From assembly GCF_030408675.1 (NCBI RefSeq), contig NZ_CP047200.1, positions 2,046,001 through 2,110,000 on the forward strand: DNA of 64,000 bases, given 5' to 3'. Position numbers and translations under genes: made by a program. The number at the start of each line of letters is the position of its first letter. Within the stretch, counting starts at the first letter, position 1. Of this stretch, positions 18,349 to 28,385 are shown one piece after another. This DNA comes from Corynebacterium durum. GTDB lineage: Bacteria > Actinomycetota > Actinomycetes > Mycobacteriales > Mycobacteriaceae. Under the pieces are notes generated by a model. It did not search any database, was not told the origin of the DNA, and worked only from the letters and a program-made list of their open reading frames with translations.

Positions 18349-19263
18349 TTAGAAACCCAGACGTCCCAACGCCTTCGGGTCGGACTGCCAGTTTTTCAGC
18401 ACCTTAATGCGCAGATCCAGGTAAATGTTCTGGTTCAGAAGCTTAATAATCTCCAGGCGGGCGCGGTGCACGATGCCGCTGAGCCGACGGCCGTCTTTAC
18501 CCGCAATGATGTTCTTCTGGCCGGGGCGCTCCACGTACAGCACCGCATGCACATTCAGCACACCCTCGCGGTCCTGGTCAGGCAGCACCTCGTCAATCTC
18601 CACCGCCACCGAGTGCGGCAGCTCGTGCTTCAGGCCCGACAGTGCGGCCTCGCGGATCAGTTCCGCCATGCGGGTATTCACATCGTCATCCGTGACGTGA
18701 TCATCCGGGTAGAACTTCGGTCCCTCCGGCAGTAGCGACACAATCACATCCAGCAGCACATCCACCTGTTCCCCGCTCACCGCAGAGACCGGAACCACCT
18801 CGCATTCCCCGCCCAGGAGTTCATGCACCGCCATCAGCTGCTCCGCCACCCGATCACGCGACACTTTATCCACCTTGGTCACCACGCCCAGCAGCGTGGT
18901 CTTGGGAGCGACCCGGCGCACGGCCTCCACAATCCAGCGGTCGCCGGGGCCGATCTTCTCATCAGCGGGAACCGTCACCCCAATCACGTCCACATCGGCG
19001 TAGGTGTCTTTGACCACCTCGTTCAAGCGTTCACCCAGCAGCGTGCGGGGACGGTGCAGGCCGGGGGTGTCCACCACAATCACCTGCGCATCCTCGCGGT
19101 GCACAATGCCCCGGATGGGGTGGCGGGTGGTTTCCGGCTGGTCGGCCGTGATGGCGATCTTCTGCCCCACCAGCGCATTTGTCAGCGTTGACTTGCCGGT
19201 GTTGGGGCGGCCAACAAAACTGACAAAACCTGACCTGAAACCCTCCGGGGTGTCAGAAAACAT
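18349..19263 (-). CDS. era: GTPase Era
   Basis: 304-residue GTPase for 16S rRNA processing and 30S assembly. G1 is GRPNTGKS (18-25), G3 DTPG (65-68), G4 TKVD (in VVTKVDKVSRD, the usual NKxD with T in the first position). The C-terminal KH RNA-binding domain includes ERPGQKNIIAGKDGRRLSGI. The ATG follows AAAGGAG at 7 nt. It is 10 bp downstream of the CBS-domain gene. Linkage with ybeY, two genes upstream, fits their shared role in 16S rRNA maturation. Confidence 0.95.
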   Translation of the reverse strand: MFSDTPEGFRSGFVSFVGRPNTGKSTLTNALVGQKIAITADQPETTRHPIRGIVHREDAQVIVVDTPGLHRPRTLLGERLNEVVKDTYADVDVIGVTVPADEKIGPGDRWIVEAVRRVAPKTTLLGVVTKVDKVSRDRVAEQLMAVHELLGGECEVVPVSAVSGEQVDVLLDVIVSLLPEGPKFYPDDHVTDDDVNTRMAELIREAALSGLKHELPHSVAVEIDEVLPDQDREGVLNVHAVLYVERPGQKNIIAGKDGRRLSGIVHRARLEIIKLLNQNIYLDLRIKVLKNWQSDPKALGRLGF

Positions 19264-19273
19264 GGGGACTCCT

Positions 19274-20590
19274 TTAGTGTTCGAGTGGATCGGCGGGCTG
19301 CTGGACGTCGATAAGCACTGAGGTTACCCGCATACGGCCGCGACGGTCACGCTGGCCCTCCGCGGTCAAGCGCAGGCCCGAATGCTCCACCGTCACCCCC
19401 GGCAGCGGAACCCTGCCCAGGGCATACGCCAACAGACCACCGACGGTGTCCACCTGATCCAGGGTTTCGTCGCTGAACACCAGATCCTCATTCAGCGTCT
19501 CATCCACCAGATCGTGCAGGTCATCCAAGCTTAAGCGCGAGACCACGCGGAAAGTTCGGGGGCTGATCTGCTCAATCGGGGCGACCTCCGCATCGTCGTA
19601 CTCGTCGGCGATCTCACCAACGATTTCCTCCAAAATATCCTCAATGGAAATAAGCCCAGCGATGCCGCCGTACTCATCCACCAGCATCGCAATGTGGAAA
19701 CGCTCACGCTGCATCTGCTCCAGCAGATCATCAAGCTTCTTCGAATCCGGCACAAACGTCGCGGGCCGCATCACCTCCGACACAGACACCCCACGACCCG
19801 CATCCGTCTTGTGATACGTCTTTTGCACCACATCCTTCAAATACACCACCCCCACAATGTCATCCACATTCTCCCCCACCACCGGAATGCGGGAATGCCC
19901 CGAGCGCACACACAACGCCGTGGCCTGGCCAGCGGTTTTATCCGCCTCAATCCACACCATCTCCGGGCGCGGCACCATCACCGAGCGCGCCGTCGTGTCA
20001 CTCAAATCAAGGATTGACTGGATCATCCGGCGCTCATCCACCTCCACCACGCCGCGCTCCTGGGCAAAATCCACCATCTCCAGCAACGCCACCTCAGAGG
20101 TGTACGGGCCACCCTGAAACGGCTCGCCCGGGACCAACTTATTACCCACCCACACCAGGGCATTCGCCGCCGGACCCAACAGCCACGCCACTGTGGACAA
20201 CGCCAACGCTGAATTCCTGGCCACAACATACGGGTTCCGGCGGGCCAGCGTGCGCGAGGAAATGCCGATAATCGTGTACATCACCAGCGTCACCCCCGCG
20301 ATCGCCGCCACCATTGCCCACAGCCTGGACGAAATCAACTGCAGGGCCAACGCGCCCGTCAACACCGCCGCCGTCACATCCAACAAGCGACTAAGCAGCA
20401 CCAACAAGTTAATGTGCTCCGACTTGCGGTCCAACACCGCCAGCAGGCGCTGCGCGCCCGGCACATTTTCCTTCGCGTCCTCCTCCACCTGGGCGCGGGA
20501 AATCATGGCCACGGCTGTCTCCACGGCATTCAACACGCCAGCGGACAACAGCGCGGCCACGGCGCCAACGCCCATCACAAAGGATTCCAT
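19274..20590 (-). CDS. CNNM/CorC-type membrane protein with CBS domains
   Basis: 438-residue protein of the hemolysin C/CorC group. The N-terminal CNNM region has about four hydrophobic segments (residues 5-25, 60-80, 88-110, 130-150). Two CBS domains follow (SVMVPRPEMVWIEA to KDVVQKTYH; SEVMRPATFVPDSKKLDDLLEQ to EDILEEIVGEIADE), then a CorC_HlyC domain (about 355-425). The EDILEEIVGEI signature is typical. Such proteins are linked to Mg2+ or Co2+ efflux; the hemolysin name is historical. It abuts ybeY and precedes era. Confidence 0.88.
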   Translation of the reverse strand: MESFVMGVGAVAALLSAGVLNAVETAVAMISRAQVEEDAKENVPGAQRLLAVLDRKSEHINLLVLLSRLLDVTAAVLTGALALQLISSRLWAMVAAIAGVTLVMYTIIGISSRTLARRNPYVVARNSALALSTVAWLLGPAANALVWVGNKLVPGEPFQGGPYTSEVALLEMVDFAQERGVVEVDERRMIQSILDLSDTTARSVMVPRPEMVWIEADKTAGQATALCVRSGHSRIPVVGENVDDIVGVVYLKDVVQKTYHKTDAGRGVSVSEVMRPATFVPDSKKLDDLLEQMQRERFHIAMLVDEYGGIAGLISIEDILEEIVGEIADEYDDAEVAPIEQISPRTFRVVSRLSLDDLHDLVDETLNEDLVFSDETLDQVDTVGGLLAYALGRVPLPGVTVEHSGLRLTAEGQRDRRGRMRVTSVLIDVQQPADPLEH

Positions 20591-21250
20591 CTAGTGCCCG
20601 TCAGCTCCTGGGGCGTCGGTGCCTGGATTGGTCTTCGAGTCTTCTTGCATGTCCCGGTCCAGCTGCTCGCGCTCCGCCGCAGTTGGAAACGCGCCCGGAT
20701 TCATCGGCTTCGGCTGATACACCACCCCGCGCGCGGCAAGATCGTCATACCAGTCCGCCAGAATCTCATTCTGCAGAGAAAACATCTCCTTCTCCTCGGC
20801 GGGAGTGATGTGATCGTAGCCCAGCAGATGCAAACAGCCGTGCACCGTCAACAGCGCCAACTCGTGGCCCAGGCCATGGCCCGCCTTTCGGGCCTGCCTG
20901 TTCGCAAAATCAGGGCACAGCACAATATCGCCCAGCATTGACGGCCCCGGATCTGGCGCATCGGGACGCCCCGACCCGGGTGCCAACTCATCCATGGGGA
21001 AACTCATCACATCCGTCGGCCCCTCCAAATCCAACCAACGAACATGCAGATCCGCGATGGTATCCAAATCCACAATGTGAATGGACAACTCCGCATCCGG
21101 GTGCACATCCATGCACTTTAAGGCAAAGGACGCCACATCAACCAGAGCTTCCTCGTTCACGCCCACATCGGCGGAATCCTCCAAAACCTCAGCCTCTCGC
21201 TCGCTGGGTGTATAGGAATACCCGGACTCGTTAAACACCTCAATGCTCAT
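20591..21250 (-). CDS. ybeY: Endoribonuclease YbeY
   Basis: 219-residue zinc-dependent endoribonuclease for 16S rRNA 3'-end maturation and 70S quality control. The active-site motif is [11 protein letters not shown] (zinc ligands H137, H141, H147), preceded by [10 protein letters not shown] and MLGDIVLCP. The C-terminal 40 residues (after GVVYQPKPM) extend beyond the usual length of about 155-180 and look disordered. The ATG overlaps the phoH stop by one base (TAATG). Confidence 0.93.
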   Translation of the reverse strand: MSIEVFNESGYSYTPSEREAEVLEDSADVGVNEEALVDVASFALKCMDVHPDAELSIHIVDLDTIADLHVRWLDLEGPTDVMSFPMDELAPGSGRPDAPDPGPSMLGDIVLCPDFANRQARKAGHGLGHELALLTVHGCLHLLGYDHITPAEEKEMFSLQNEILADWYDDLAARGVVYQPKPMNPGAFPTAAEREQLDRDMQEDSKTNPGTDAPGADGH

Positions 21251-22278
21251 TAGCGCTCCTCCCGCTGGACTCGTTTGCCCTGTTCAGCCCGCTCCTGCTT
21301 AGCAATCTGGGCCGTCTCATAATCGTCGTAGGCATCCACAATCGCGCTGACCAGCTGGTGGCGCACCACGTCATCGCTGCCCAGCCCCGAGAAATGCACA
21401 TCATCCACGCCGCGCAGAATATGACGCACCAGCCGCAGCCCGGACTTCTGCCCACCCGGCAAATCCACCTGAGTAATATCGCCCGTGACCACCATCTTTG
21501 AGCCGAAACCCAGTCGCGTCAAAAACATCTTCATCTGAGCCGGGGTGGTGTTTTGCGCCTCATCCAGGATCACAAACGCATCATTGAGCGTCCGCCCACG
21601 CATGTACGCCAGCGGCGCCACCTCGACAATCCCGGCCTCCATCAGCTTCGGAATCATCTCTGGCTCCACCATGTCCCGCAACGCATCATGCAGCGGCCGC
21701 AAATACGGGTCAATCTTCTCATTCAACGTGCCCGGAAGAAAGCCCAGCTTCTCCCCCGCCTCCACCGCCGGGCGGGTCAGAATAATGCGGCTGACCTGCT
21801 TGGCGTGCAGCGCCTGCACGGCTTTAGCCATGGCCAAATACGTTTTACCAGTACCCGCAGGACCCAGACCAAACACAATGGTGTTCTGGTCAATGGCATC
21901 CACGTATTCTTTCTGGCCCAGAGTTTTCGGGCGGATCGCCTTGCCGCGCCGGGTAATGATGTTCTCCGCCAGCGCCTTTGAGACTGACAAAGGTGCCTCC
22001 ACCGTCACAATAGCCACGGCCTGCTTCACCGATTCGGGGCTGATCACGTGCCCTCGCCGGGCTATGGCCTGCAGCTCGTCCAGCACCTTGCGGGCGCGCG
22101 CAATCTCATGCGTCGGACCGGTCAGGGTCACGGCGGTGCCGCGCACGAAAATATCCGCAGCCAGCTGGTTTTCCAACACTTTTAAATTGTCATCATGCGT
22201 GCCCAACACGGTTTGCGCCACTGCTGGCTCCAGCTTGTAGGTCTGGGTCATGATGTCCGACTTGCTATAAATGGCCAA
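21250..22278 (-). CDS. phoH: PhoH-like ATPase
   Basis: 342-residue PhoH/YbeZ-type P-loop ATPase. Walker A is [11 protein letters not shown] (136-146), the later motifs are [18 protein letters not shown] and [20 protein letters not shown], and an N-terminal KH-like segment covers about 30-100. It acts with YbeY in RNA metabolism. The start is TTG at 22278: GGAGGT lies 6 nt upstream, while the internal ATG at 22251 lacks a ribosome site. The C-terminal VQREER reaches into ybeY. Confidence 0.93.
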   Translation of the reverse strand: MAIYSKSDIMTQTYKLEPAVAQTVLGTHDDNLKVLENQLAADIFVRGTAVTLTGPTHEIARARKVLDELQAIARRGHVISPESVKQAVAIVTVEAPLSVSKALAENIITRRGKAIRPKTLGQKEYVDAIDQNTIVFGLGPAGTGKTYLAMAKAVQALHAKQVSRIILTRPAVEAGEKLGFLPGTLNEKIDPYLRPLHDALRDMVEPEMIPKLMEAGIVEVAPLAYMRGRTLNDAFVILDEAQNTTPAQMKMFLTRLGFGSKMVVTGDITQVDLPGGQKSGLRLVRHILRGVDDVHFSGLGSDDVVRHQLVSAIVDAYDDYETAQIAKQERAEQGKRVQREER

Positions 22279-22299
22279 GAAAATACCTCCGCAGCTACT

Positions 22300-23049
22300 C
22301 TACCAGCGCCCCGAGCACACCCCTAAGGCCGCCAACGCCACCATCGCCGCACTCGCCGTGCGCAACACCTCCTGCCCGAGCAGCACCGCCCGCGCCCCCG
22401 CCTGGGTGAACTCCGCCACCTCGTCCGGGGCAAGCCCGCCCTCCGGTCCGATCACAAACAGCACCTGCGGGCAGGTGGAAAAATCGATGCTGCTAAACGA
22501 CGCCGCGGCATCCTCATGCAGCAGCAACGCCAGGCCGCCGTCGGCCACAACCTCACGAATCAGGGCCGCGATACCTGCGGTGTCCTGCACGTCCCGCACC
22601 TCGGGAACCCAGCTGCGTCGCGACTGCTTCGCCGCCGACACCGCCATCGCACGCCATTTAGCCACGCCCTTCTCGCGCTTCGCCCCCTGCCACTTGGCCA
22701 CGCACCGCGATGCCTGCCACGGCACAATCACATCCGCCCCGGCCTGAGTGGCCAAATCCACCGCCAACTCCGAACGCTCCGACTTCGGCAACGCCTGCAC
22801 CACAATCGCCTGCGGCGTGGGTTGTGGCACCTGCGTCCGCTTCTCGACGTCCCCCACAAGACGATCCTTGCCACTGACGGCGGTGACCAGCACCTCGGCG
22901 GTGGTGCCGCGGCCGTCGACAAGCATGATGCGCTCGCCAACGCGCAAGCGGGTAACCGTCACCGCGTGGCGTGCCTCCGGGCCGGTCAGCTCTATCTGCG
23001 TGCCGTCGGAGGGAATTGGGGCGTCGAAAAGAAAAACCGGAAGCGACAT
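22300..23049 (-). CDS. rsmE: 16S rRNA (uracil-1498-N3)-methyltransferase
   Basis: 249-residue SPOUT-class methyltransferase. The N-terminal PUA-like part contains LTGPEARHAVTVTRLRVGE, and the SAM-binding trefoil knot shows VLFVIGPEGGLAPDEV (about 190-205) and VLLGQEVLRTASAA, close to the family's LGxxILRxETA. It sits 1 bp from the dnaJ stop codon and 21 bp upstream of phoH, within the hrcA-to-VIT operon. Confidence 0.92.
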   Translation of the reverse strand: MSLPVFLFDAPIPSDGTQIELTGPEARHAVTVTRLRVGERIMLVDGRGTTAEVLVTAVSGKDRLVGDVEKRTQVPQPTPQAIVVQALPKSERSELAVDLATQAGADVIVPWQASRCVAKWQGAKREKGVAKWRAMAVSAAKQSRRSWVPEVRDVQDTAGIAALIREVVADGGLALLLHEDAAASFSSIDFSTCPQVLFVIGPEGGLAPDEVAEFTQAGARAVLLGQEVLRTASAAMVALAALGVCSGRW

Positions 23050-23050
23050 G

Positions 23051-24184
23051 CTACCTGCGGAACCTGTTGCGCAGGCGGGAGAACAGATTCTCCTGCTCCG
23101 CAGCCGCCAGGCGCACCTCAGACGTTTCTTCGCGGTGCGTGCGCAGCTGCTCCAGAAGCTTGCGGGACTCCGAATCCAGATCCTTCGGAACCGTCACCTC
23201 AACATGCGCAATCACATCGCCCGTGCCATCGGCGCGCAGCTTCGGCATACCCGCGCCCGGCAGGTGAATCTGATCCGAGGGCTGTGAACCCGGCGCGACA
23301 TGCACCGTCAACTGCTCGCCGCTCAAAGCCTCTACTTCAATATCAGTACCCAGGGCGGCGTCCACCATGGGGACGGTGAGCGTCATGTGCAGATCATCAC
23401 CATCGCGGCGGAACACCGGGTGGGGTTCCATGGACACCTCAACGTACAGGTCGCCAGCGGGGCCGCCACCAGCACCAACCTCGCCTTGACCCGCCATGCG
23501 GATGCGCATGCCGTCGTTGATACCGGCGGGAACATTCACCACCAGATCGCGGCGCGCCCGCATGCGACCGTCACCGCCGCACTTGTGGCAAGGGTCGGTG
23601 ATGCGCTCCCCGAAGCCCTGGCACGTGGGACAGGGCCGGGAGGTCATGACATTACCTAGGAAGGAACGCTGCATTTCCTGGATTTCGCCGGTGCCCTGGC
23701 AGCTGGCACACGGGACGGGCTTGGCTTTCGACTCCGAGCCGGTGCCCGAACAGTGATCGCACAGGACGGCGGTATCCACCGTGATGTCCTTCTTCACGCC
23801 GCTATACGCCTCACCGAGGGTGATGGTGGTGCGAAGCAGGGCGTCGTTACCCGGCTGGACGCGGGAACGCGGGCCGCGGCCACCCGCAGCAGCCCCGAAG
23901 AACGCCTCGAAAATGTCGCCCAGGCCGCCGCCGAAACCACCGAAACCGCCGCCCGGGGCCGCAGCCTGCTCCAACGGGTCGCCGCCCATGTCCACGATGC
24001 GTCGCTTCTCAGGGTCAAGCAGAACTTCCTGCGCAATCGAAATTTCCCGGAATTTCGTCGCGGCTTCCTCCGTGCCATTCACATCCGGGTGGTACTTGCG
24101 GGCCAGCGAGCGGTACGCCTTTTTAATCTCAGCGTCCGAAGCCGAACGGTCAACTCCGAGAATGCCGTAATAGTCACGAGCCAC
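23051..24184 (-). CDS. dnaJ2: Chaperone DnaJ (second actinobacterial type)
   Basis: 377-residue Hsp40 cochaperone of DnaK. The J domain covers 1-65 (HPD at 32-34), then a Gly/Phe-rich linker, then four CxxCxGxG zinc-binding repeats (CDHCSGTG, CASCQGTG, CPTCQGFG, CHKCGGDG), then the C-terminal substrate-binding domain. Adjacent to hrcA and away from dnaK, it matches the DnaJ2 of corynebacteria and mycobacteria. Start is GTG 24184 (MARDYYGILG). Confidence 0.95.
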   Translation of the reverse strand: MARDYYGILGVDRSASDAEIKKAYRSLARKYHPDVNGTEEAATKFREISIAQEVLLDPEKRRIVDMGGDPLEQAAAPGGGFGGFGGGLGDIFEAFFGAAAGGRGPRSRVQPGNDALLRTTITLGEAYSGVKKDITVDTAVLCDHCSGTGSESKAKPVPCASCQGTGEIQEMQRSFLGNVMTSRPCPTCQGFGERITDPCHKCGGDGRMRARRDLVVNVPAGINDGMRIRMAGQGEVGAGGGPAGDLYVEVSMEPHPVFRRDGDDLHMTLTVPMVDAALGTDIEVEALSGEQLTVHVAPGSQPSDQIHLPGAGMPKLRADGTGDVIAHVEVTVPKDLDSESRKLLEQLRTHREETSEVRLAAAEQENLFSRLRNRFRR

Positions 24185-24257
24185 AGTGAAAACAAACTTC
24201 CTTTTATTTTGTTGGTTCTTAAAATAACGTCACCACAGTGTACTGCACGGGAGTGGT

Positions 24258-25274
24258 TTACTGCCCAGCGAGTACCCGGCTGACATAGTGTGCAACAGCT
24301 GACACCTTAGACATTGTTCCCAAATAGTCCATGTACGTGGGGCCCACCACACCCAGCCCGCCGAACGTGGCCCCCGTCGCACCGTAGCCAGTGGTGACAA
24401 TCGAGGTGGTGTACAAATCCTCGTCCTCGTTCTCCTCGCCGATGCTCACCTGCACCTCACCCAAATCCCGGGCAGTAGACAGCAGTTTCAGCACCACCAC
24501 CTGCTCTTCCAGGGCCTCCAGGACCGCAGGGAGATCCCCGCTCATGCGGCTCAGATTCGACGCCCCCGCCAAAATCAAGCGATCACTCGGGGCCTCCACC
24601 AGCGTTTCAATGAGCACTGTCGATGAGCGAATCACGGCATCCCGAATATCCTCCGGGGCGTTGCTGGCGAGATCCGCCAAAGACACACTCGCGTCCGACA
24701 GGGTTTTACCCACCAGCGCCTGATTCAGCACCTCCTTCAACCGGGCAGCCTGCTCCATTGACACCGCGGCTCCCAGCTCCACGTTGCGCTGCTCCACCCG
24801 GCCTATGTCCGTGATCAACACAAGCAAAAGCCTGAGTTCGGAAATAGTGACCACCTCGCAATGCCGCACCCGCGACACCTTCAACGTGGGCAACTGCACC
24901 ACCGCCGCCTGGCGAGTCAGCTGGCTCAGTAACTGTACCGAACGGCGCAGCACGTCCTCCACGTCCACGCCCTCGTTCAAGAACCTAGAAATAGCAGCGT
25001 GCTCCGCCTGGGATAGGGGCTTTACCTCGTTGATGGAATCCACAAACAGGCGGTACCCCTTCTGCGTGGGAATCCGACCCGAACTGGCGTGCTGCTGCTC
25101 GATATAGCCCTCCGACTCCAGCGCAGCCATATCATTACGGATTGTCGCCGAACTCACGCCGAGGCTGTGGCGATCTACCAACGTCTTCGACCCCACCGGC
25201 TCCTGCGAGGCAATATAGTCCGCCACAATCGCACGCAAAACCTCATGGCGACGACGCTGCGTAGCACTAGACAT
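24258..25274 (-). CDS. hrcA: Heat-inducible transcription repressor HrcA
   Basis: 338-residue repressor of groE/dnaK-type heat shock operons through CIRCE operators. It has an N-terminal winged helix ([47 protein letters not shown]) and the HrcA effector domain. I choose ATG 25274 because AAGGAG lies 8 nt upstream; the in-frame GTG at 25283 overlaps that ribosome site. No CIRCE (TTAGCACTC-N9-GAGTGCTAA) was found in the 150 bp upstream or elsewhere in the window. Confidence 0.94.
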   Translation of the reverse strand: MSSATQRRRHEVLRAIVADYIASQEPVGSKTLVDRHSLGVSSATIRNDMAALESEGYIEQQHASSGRIPTQKGYRLFVDSINEVKPLSQAEHAAISRFLNEGVDVEDVLRRSVQLLSQLTRQAAVVQLPTLKVSRVRHCEVVTISELRLLLVLITDIGRVEQRNVELGAAVSMEQAARLKEVLNQALVGKTLSDASVSLADLASNAPEDIRDAVIRSSTVLIETLVEAPSDRLILAGASNLSRMSGDLPAVLEALEEQVVVLKLLSTARDLGEVQVSIGEENEDEDLYTTSIVTTGYGATGATFGGLGVVGPTYMDYLGTMSKVSAVAHYVSRVLAGQ

Positions 25275-25432
25275 AGCAGGCACTCCTTGCGGTTTGTTGG
25301 GTACTTGGGTGGTGCTGGCTTTTTAGTAGGTGTTGGTTCTGGTTGCGGGTCTGGGTTTGGGTTTGGTTCTGGCGACAGTCTACCGAGTCACACCCTCTAG
25401 TATGCCAACCAAGCGTCCCCTAACCTACAGAC

Positions 25433-26236
25433 ATGGATAACGTATCGCAGACACTGTTCTACCCGCTACTCGGCCGCGCCCTGGCCTCCCGCCAATGGCC
25501 CGACCTCTTCCCCGACCCCTGGGCGCGGCAAGCCGAAGAAATAGCCCGCAAAGAAGGAACCACTGCGAAAGCGATGGAGGGATTCCCCACCATCATCTAC
25601 GGGCTGAGACACCGCATCAGCGTGCTAGAAATTACCCGCTACCTCGACGAACACCCCGGTGCCGCCGTGGTGAACATCGGCTGCGGCCTGGACAGCCTCG
25701 CCCAAGACCTAGGCGGCTACGACTGCACCATCTACAACCTCGACTTCCCCGACGTCATAGACATGCGGGCGCGGTGGATCCCCCGCGCTGAGAACGAAAA
25801 AGAACTCCCCTACTCCGCCACCGACTTGGAATGGATTGACCACGTTGATGCCAGCCGTGGGGTCATTGCCGTCGCTGCAGGCGTGTTCTTCTACCTCGAC
25901 ATAGACGACGTTCGCGCCCTAGTTACCGCCATGGCCGAACGTTTCCCCGGCGGCCGCCTCACCTACGACGCCGAAAGCCCATCCATGACCGAACGCAGCG
26001 AACGCATGGTTGCTAAAAACGGCACCCCCACGCCCATGCCATTCAAGCTCAAAGACCCCTACACGCCCCGCACCTGGAGCGACAACATTGCCGACGTCCA
26101 CGTCACCTTCAACTTCCTCGACTACTTCCCACGCAGCCTCCGGCGACAACTCCCCCTCTTCACATTCCGTTTCGGCATGTTCATGATCAAACTTGTGCGC
26201 GGAATGTACCAGGTGACTATTGACTTTAAGGGTTAG
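25433..26236 (+). CDS. LCM-family SAM-dependent O-methyltransferase
   Basis: 267-residue class I methyltransferase of the leucine carboxyl methyltransferase (LCM/PPM1, TcmP-like) family. It has the N-terminal SQTLFYPLLGRALASRQWPDLFPDPWA, motif I VVNIGCGLDSLAQDL (about 80-94) and YNLDFPDVIDMR. Substrate is unknown; relatives act on small secondary metabolites. It stands alone, divergent from hrcA. TAACCT (25421-25426) ends 6 nt before the ATG, so the mRNA is probably leaderless; no Shine-Dalgarno is seen. Confidence 0.85.
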   Translation: MDNVSQTLFYPLLGRALASRQWPDLFPDPWARQAEEIARKEGTTAKAMEGFPTIIYGLRHRISVLEITRYLDEHPGAAVVNIGCGLDSLAQDLGGYDCTIYNLDFPDVIDMRARWIPRAENEKELPYSATDLEWIDHVDASRGVIAVAAGVFFYLDIDDVRALVTAMAERFPGGRLTYDAESPSMTERSERMVAKNGTPTPMPFKLKDPYTPRTWSDNIADVHVTFNFLDYFPRSLRRQLPLFTFRFGMFMIKLVRGMYQVTIDFKG

Positions 26237-26280
26237 GTTGGGGAGAAAAGCAGGTGAGGGTGGCTTTCCAGAAACGGGTG

Positions 26281-26358
26281 TTGAACAACATTTGCACAGA
26301 AGCTTACCAATCCTCAAGCTCAAAAACGCCATTTTTCACGCCTGAACATGGGTTAGCT
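26281..26358 (-). repeat. Composite intergenic repeat, copy 5 (degenerate tail and B module)
   Basis: Reverse orientation relative to copy 1. A shortened tail (TTGAACAACATTTGCA, missing about 10 nt of the full tail) is followed by a decayed B module with CTCAAGCTCAAAAACGCC, which matches copy 1 B nearly base for base in reverse complement, and a right arm ending GGGTTAGCTT. Modules C and A are absent. It lies between convergent genes. Confidence 0.6.
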
Positions 26359-26390
26359 TTACGCGGTCCAATCTTTCCCGCATTTAATCG

Positions 26391-27212
26391 CTAACGTGGC
26401 TTGGTCTTGATCTTCTGACTTCCAAGCGACCGCAGAGTGCCGTCCAAGAAATTATTATTTCGTGTCTTTGCCACGCAGAGCCAAGAACCGTTGTGCTCGA
26501 TTCCTTCGGTTTTTAGCATATCTTGCCATTTGTCTTTATTGGCATCCATATAATCAGCAGCCTTTGCATCACACGATAGGTTTACACCATCACCTCCAGA
26601 CTGGCTATACACAACTTCCCCAGTATGCGGCTCATTACAGCCAACAACCTGGTCTGCACGATCAGGATTAAAGCAACTCCGCAACCCAGGTAAGTGACGA
26701 AGATCCGCGACCCACTTACCCTCTACCGACTCTTCCAATGAGTAAGGAAAGCTAACCTTACATCCGCTAGAGATTGGTTCGTAAGAAATTCCTGGCGAAA
26801 GGGTATCAACTGCAACATTCCCGCCCATGTAATTTACCAACACATCCGACCCGCAACTGGAAACGCTTGAGATTACTTCACCATCATGTTGCGTATCACA
26901 TGGCACAGCTGTTTCCGATGACGATAGACATTTTTGACCCGATCCGTCGCTTGTTTTTTGCGACCCTTCAATCTGCGGAACATTTGCAACTGAAGAAGTA
27001 TCCATAGTTTGTGATGACAAAATATTATCCCGGGAATCCCTATTACTATCATTAATGATAGTAATAGGGATAGAAATTCCAAAAATTGTAAATGAACACA
27101 AAGTCAAAGGAAGTAAGCTCACTCCTAGTTTTTTTATTTTTTCCCAACTTAAAAACCCACCCACATCACTTCCTTTAGAATTTTCTATCTCATTCTTTTC
27201 GGCGCTCATCAT
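26391..27212 (-). CDS. Membrane-anchored septum-formation-domain-like protein
   Basis: About 273 residues. There is a short cytoplasmic N-terminus, one transmembrane segment (LGVSLLPLTLCSFTIFGISI, about 28-50), a Ser/Asp-rich linker, and two copies of a cysteine motif, PCDTQHDGEVI (about 104) and GCNEPHTGEVV (about 195), typical of the actinobacterial septum-formation family (Cx(3)HxxEV). Further paired cysteines suggest an extracellular disulfide-bonded domain. Function is unknown. The gene is clearly more AT-rich than its surroundings. It overlaps the upstream lipoprotein gene by one base (TGATG), so translation is coupled. Confidence 0.72.
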   Translation of the reverse strand: MMSAEKNEIENSKGSDVGGFLSWEKIKKLGVSLLPLTLCSFTIFGISIPITIINDSNRDSRDNILSSQTMDTSSVANVPQIEGSQKTSDGSGQKCLSSSETAVPCDTQHDGEVISSVSSCGSDVLVNYMGGNVAVDTLSPGISYEPISSGCKVSFPYSLEESVEGKWVADLRHLPGLRSCFNPDRADQVVGCNEPHTGEVVYSQSGGDGVNLSCDAKAADYMDANKDKWQDMLKTEGIEHNGSWLCVAKTRNNNFLDGTLRSLGSQKIKTKPR

Positions 27213-27901
27213 CACTCAAGAACCGCATCATAGACGACTGCTGTAACTGGCTCATATCCGCAATTCCTCACACCTTCATCTAGGTAAAACTGCAGGAAGA
27301 CAACATTCTTACCATCAACATCCAGCTCTACTTCTGTGACCTCATCAAACCCAACGCGGGTTATCTCACCAAACTGTTTCTTGTTATCAGTGGAACGAAT
27401 AAGCACCGTTTGATCAATGCCTTTAGATTCATTTCGCTGCCCGACCTTGAACTTTAACTTCGAATAATTCTTCCCAAGATTAAATCGTAAAACTGCTGGA
27501 TCATAAGACGACCCCCTAGTGAATCCAACATCTTTAGGAACAGTACACGACCTCAGATCGACACCAAATCCAGTTATCCCCGACTGGTCTGCAACGTTAT
27601 AATTTCCATCTTTCCACTCACCTTGTTTGTCTGAAAAATCGCCTGCAGTAAGCTTCTTTCCAGAGGGCAAAGGAGCAACAGTGTCCGTAGAACTTACCAC
27701 GCTAGCACTACCACCACTTTCCTTTACACTTGTCGTAGTAGGAGAAGTTGTCGTAGTAGTGGTGGTTGATGTAGATGTGACCACATCGCTAGTTGTTACA
27801 GATGTGGACTCTGCAGCATTATTTCCCCCATTTGAACTGCACCCTGTTACAAGCACAAGAGCCGACGCTAGTACCAACACACAGATAGATGAACGCTTCA
27901 T
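27212..27901 (-). CDS. Lipoprotein with NPCBM-like C-terminal domain
   Basis: 229-residue lipoprotein. It has a KR signal peptide and lipobox LVTGC (Cys at about 21), a Thr/Ser-rich linker (about 30-65), and a beta-sandwich-like C-terminus (VLRFNLGKNYSKLKFKVG; VLIRSTDNKKQFGEI; VEVELDVDGKNVVFLQFYL pattern) resembling NPCBM carbohydrate-binding modules. ATG 27901 is preceded by AAGGGG; the in-frame TTG at 27907 is less likely. It would sit on the outer face of the cytoplasmic membrane beside its co-translated partner. Ligand unknown. Confidence 0.75.
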   Translation of the reverse strand: MKRSSICVLVLASALVLVTGCSSNGGNNAAESTSVTTSDVVTSTSTTTTTTTSPTTTSVKESGGSASVVSSTDTVAPLPSGKKLTAGDFSDKQGEWKDGNYNVADQSGITGFGVDLRSCTVPKDVGFTRGSSYDPAVLRFNLGKNYSKLKFKVGQRNESKGIDQTVLIRSTDNKKQFGEITRVGFDEVTEVELDVDGKNVVFLQFYLDEGVRNCGYEPVTAVVYDAVLE

Positions 27902-28385
27902 GCACAACCCCTTACCAAAGAAATATAGATACCTCCTTTAAATATAAAATCCCAATCCCGCCTTGCCGGCAATACCTTTGTCTGCTACTTGCCCCCGCCA
28001 CAAGAAGAATCGGTTCTTTCCTACACAACTTTCCACAGGATATTGGCCAGAAAATATAAGAGCATCGCCTACCCCCATTTGTAGCACCATACGTCATAAT
28101 GATCCGAAAAAATGATTACAGTATCATTATTGCTATAATTGATAAAAATTGCTGACTTGTCATCATGGCAAGCACTCTACATTTTCGATTAATATTCAAC
28201 ATTCAACTGACAACTTTCAACCAGATCATCAATAACAAGGCGGCGTGATCATAGTGAAAACTCCAACGCAGTGCGAGGCATCTTGACAGACCACAATCAC
28301 GTAGATCGTTAAAACAGTGCCTCCATCAACGCGCCAGAAAATCCGAGAAACGCAAGTTTAATAGGTCGCAGCACCGTTTGGATCA
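27902..28385. other. AT-rich non-coding interval
   Basis: No convincing gene on either strand. The 60 bp next to the lipoprotein gene contain TATATT-like -10 candidates on the minus strand and an isolated AAAGGAGGT at about 27934-27942 that is not followed by a plausible reading frame. A TTGACA occurs near 28288 on the plus strand with no downstream gene. The interval ends at repeat copy 2. Confidence 0.55.

Noticed and set aside
25284..25432. CIRCE operator upstream of hrcA
   Set aside because: Only partial matches (TAGCACTAG, GGCACTCC) exist; the required 9-bp inverted arms with a 9-nt spacer are absent.
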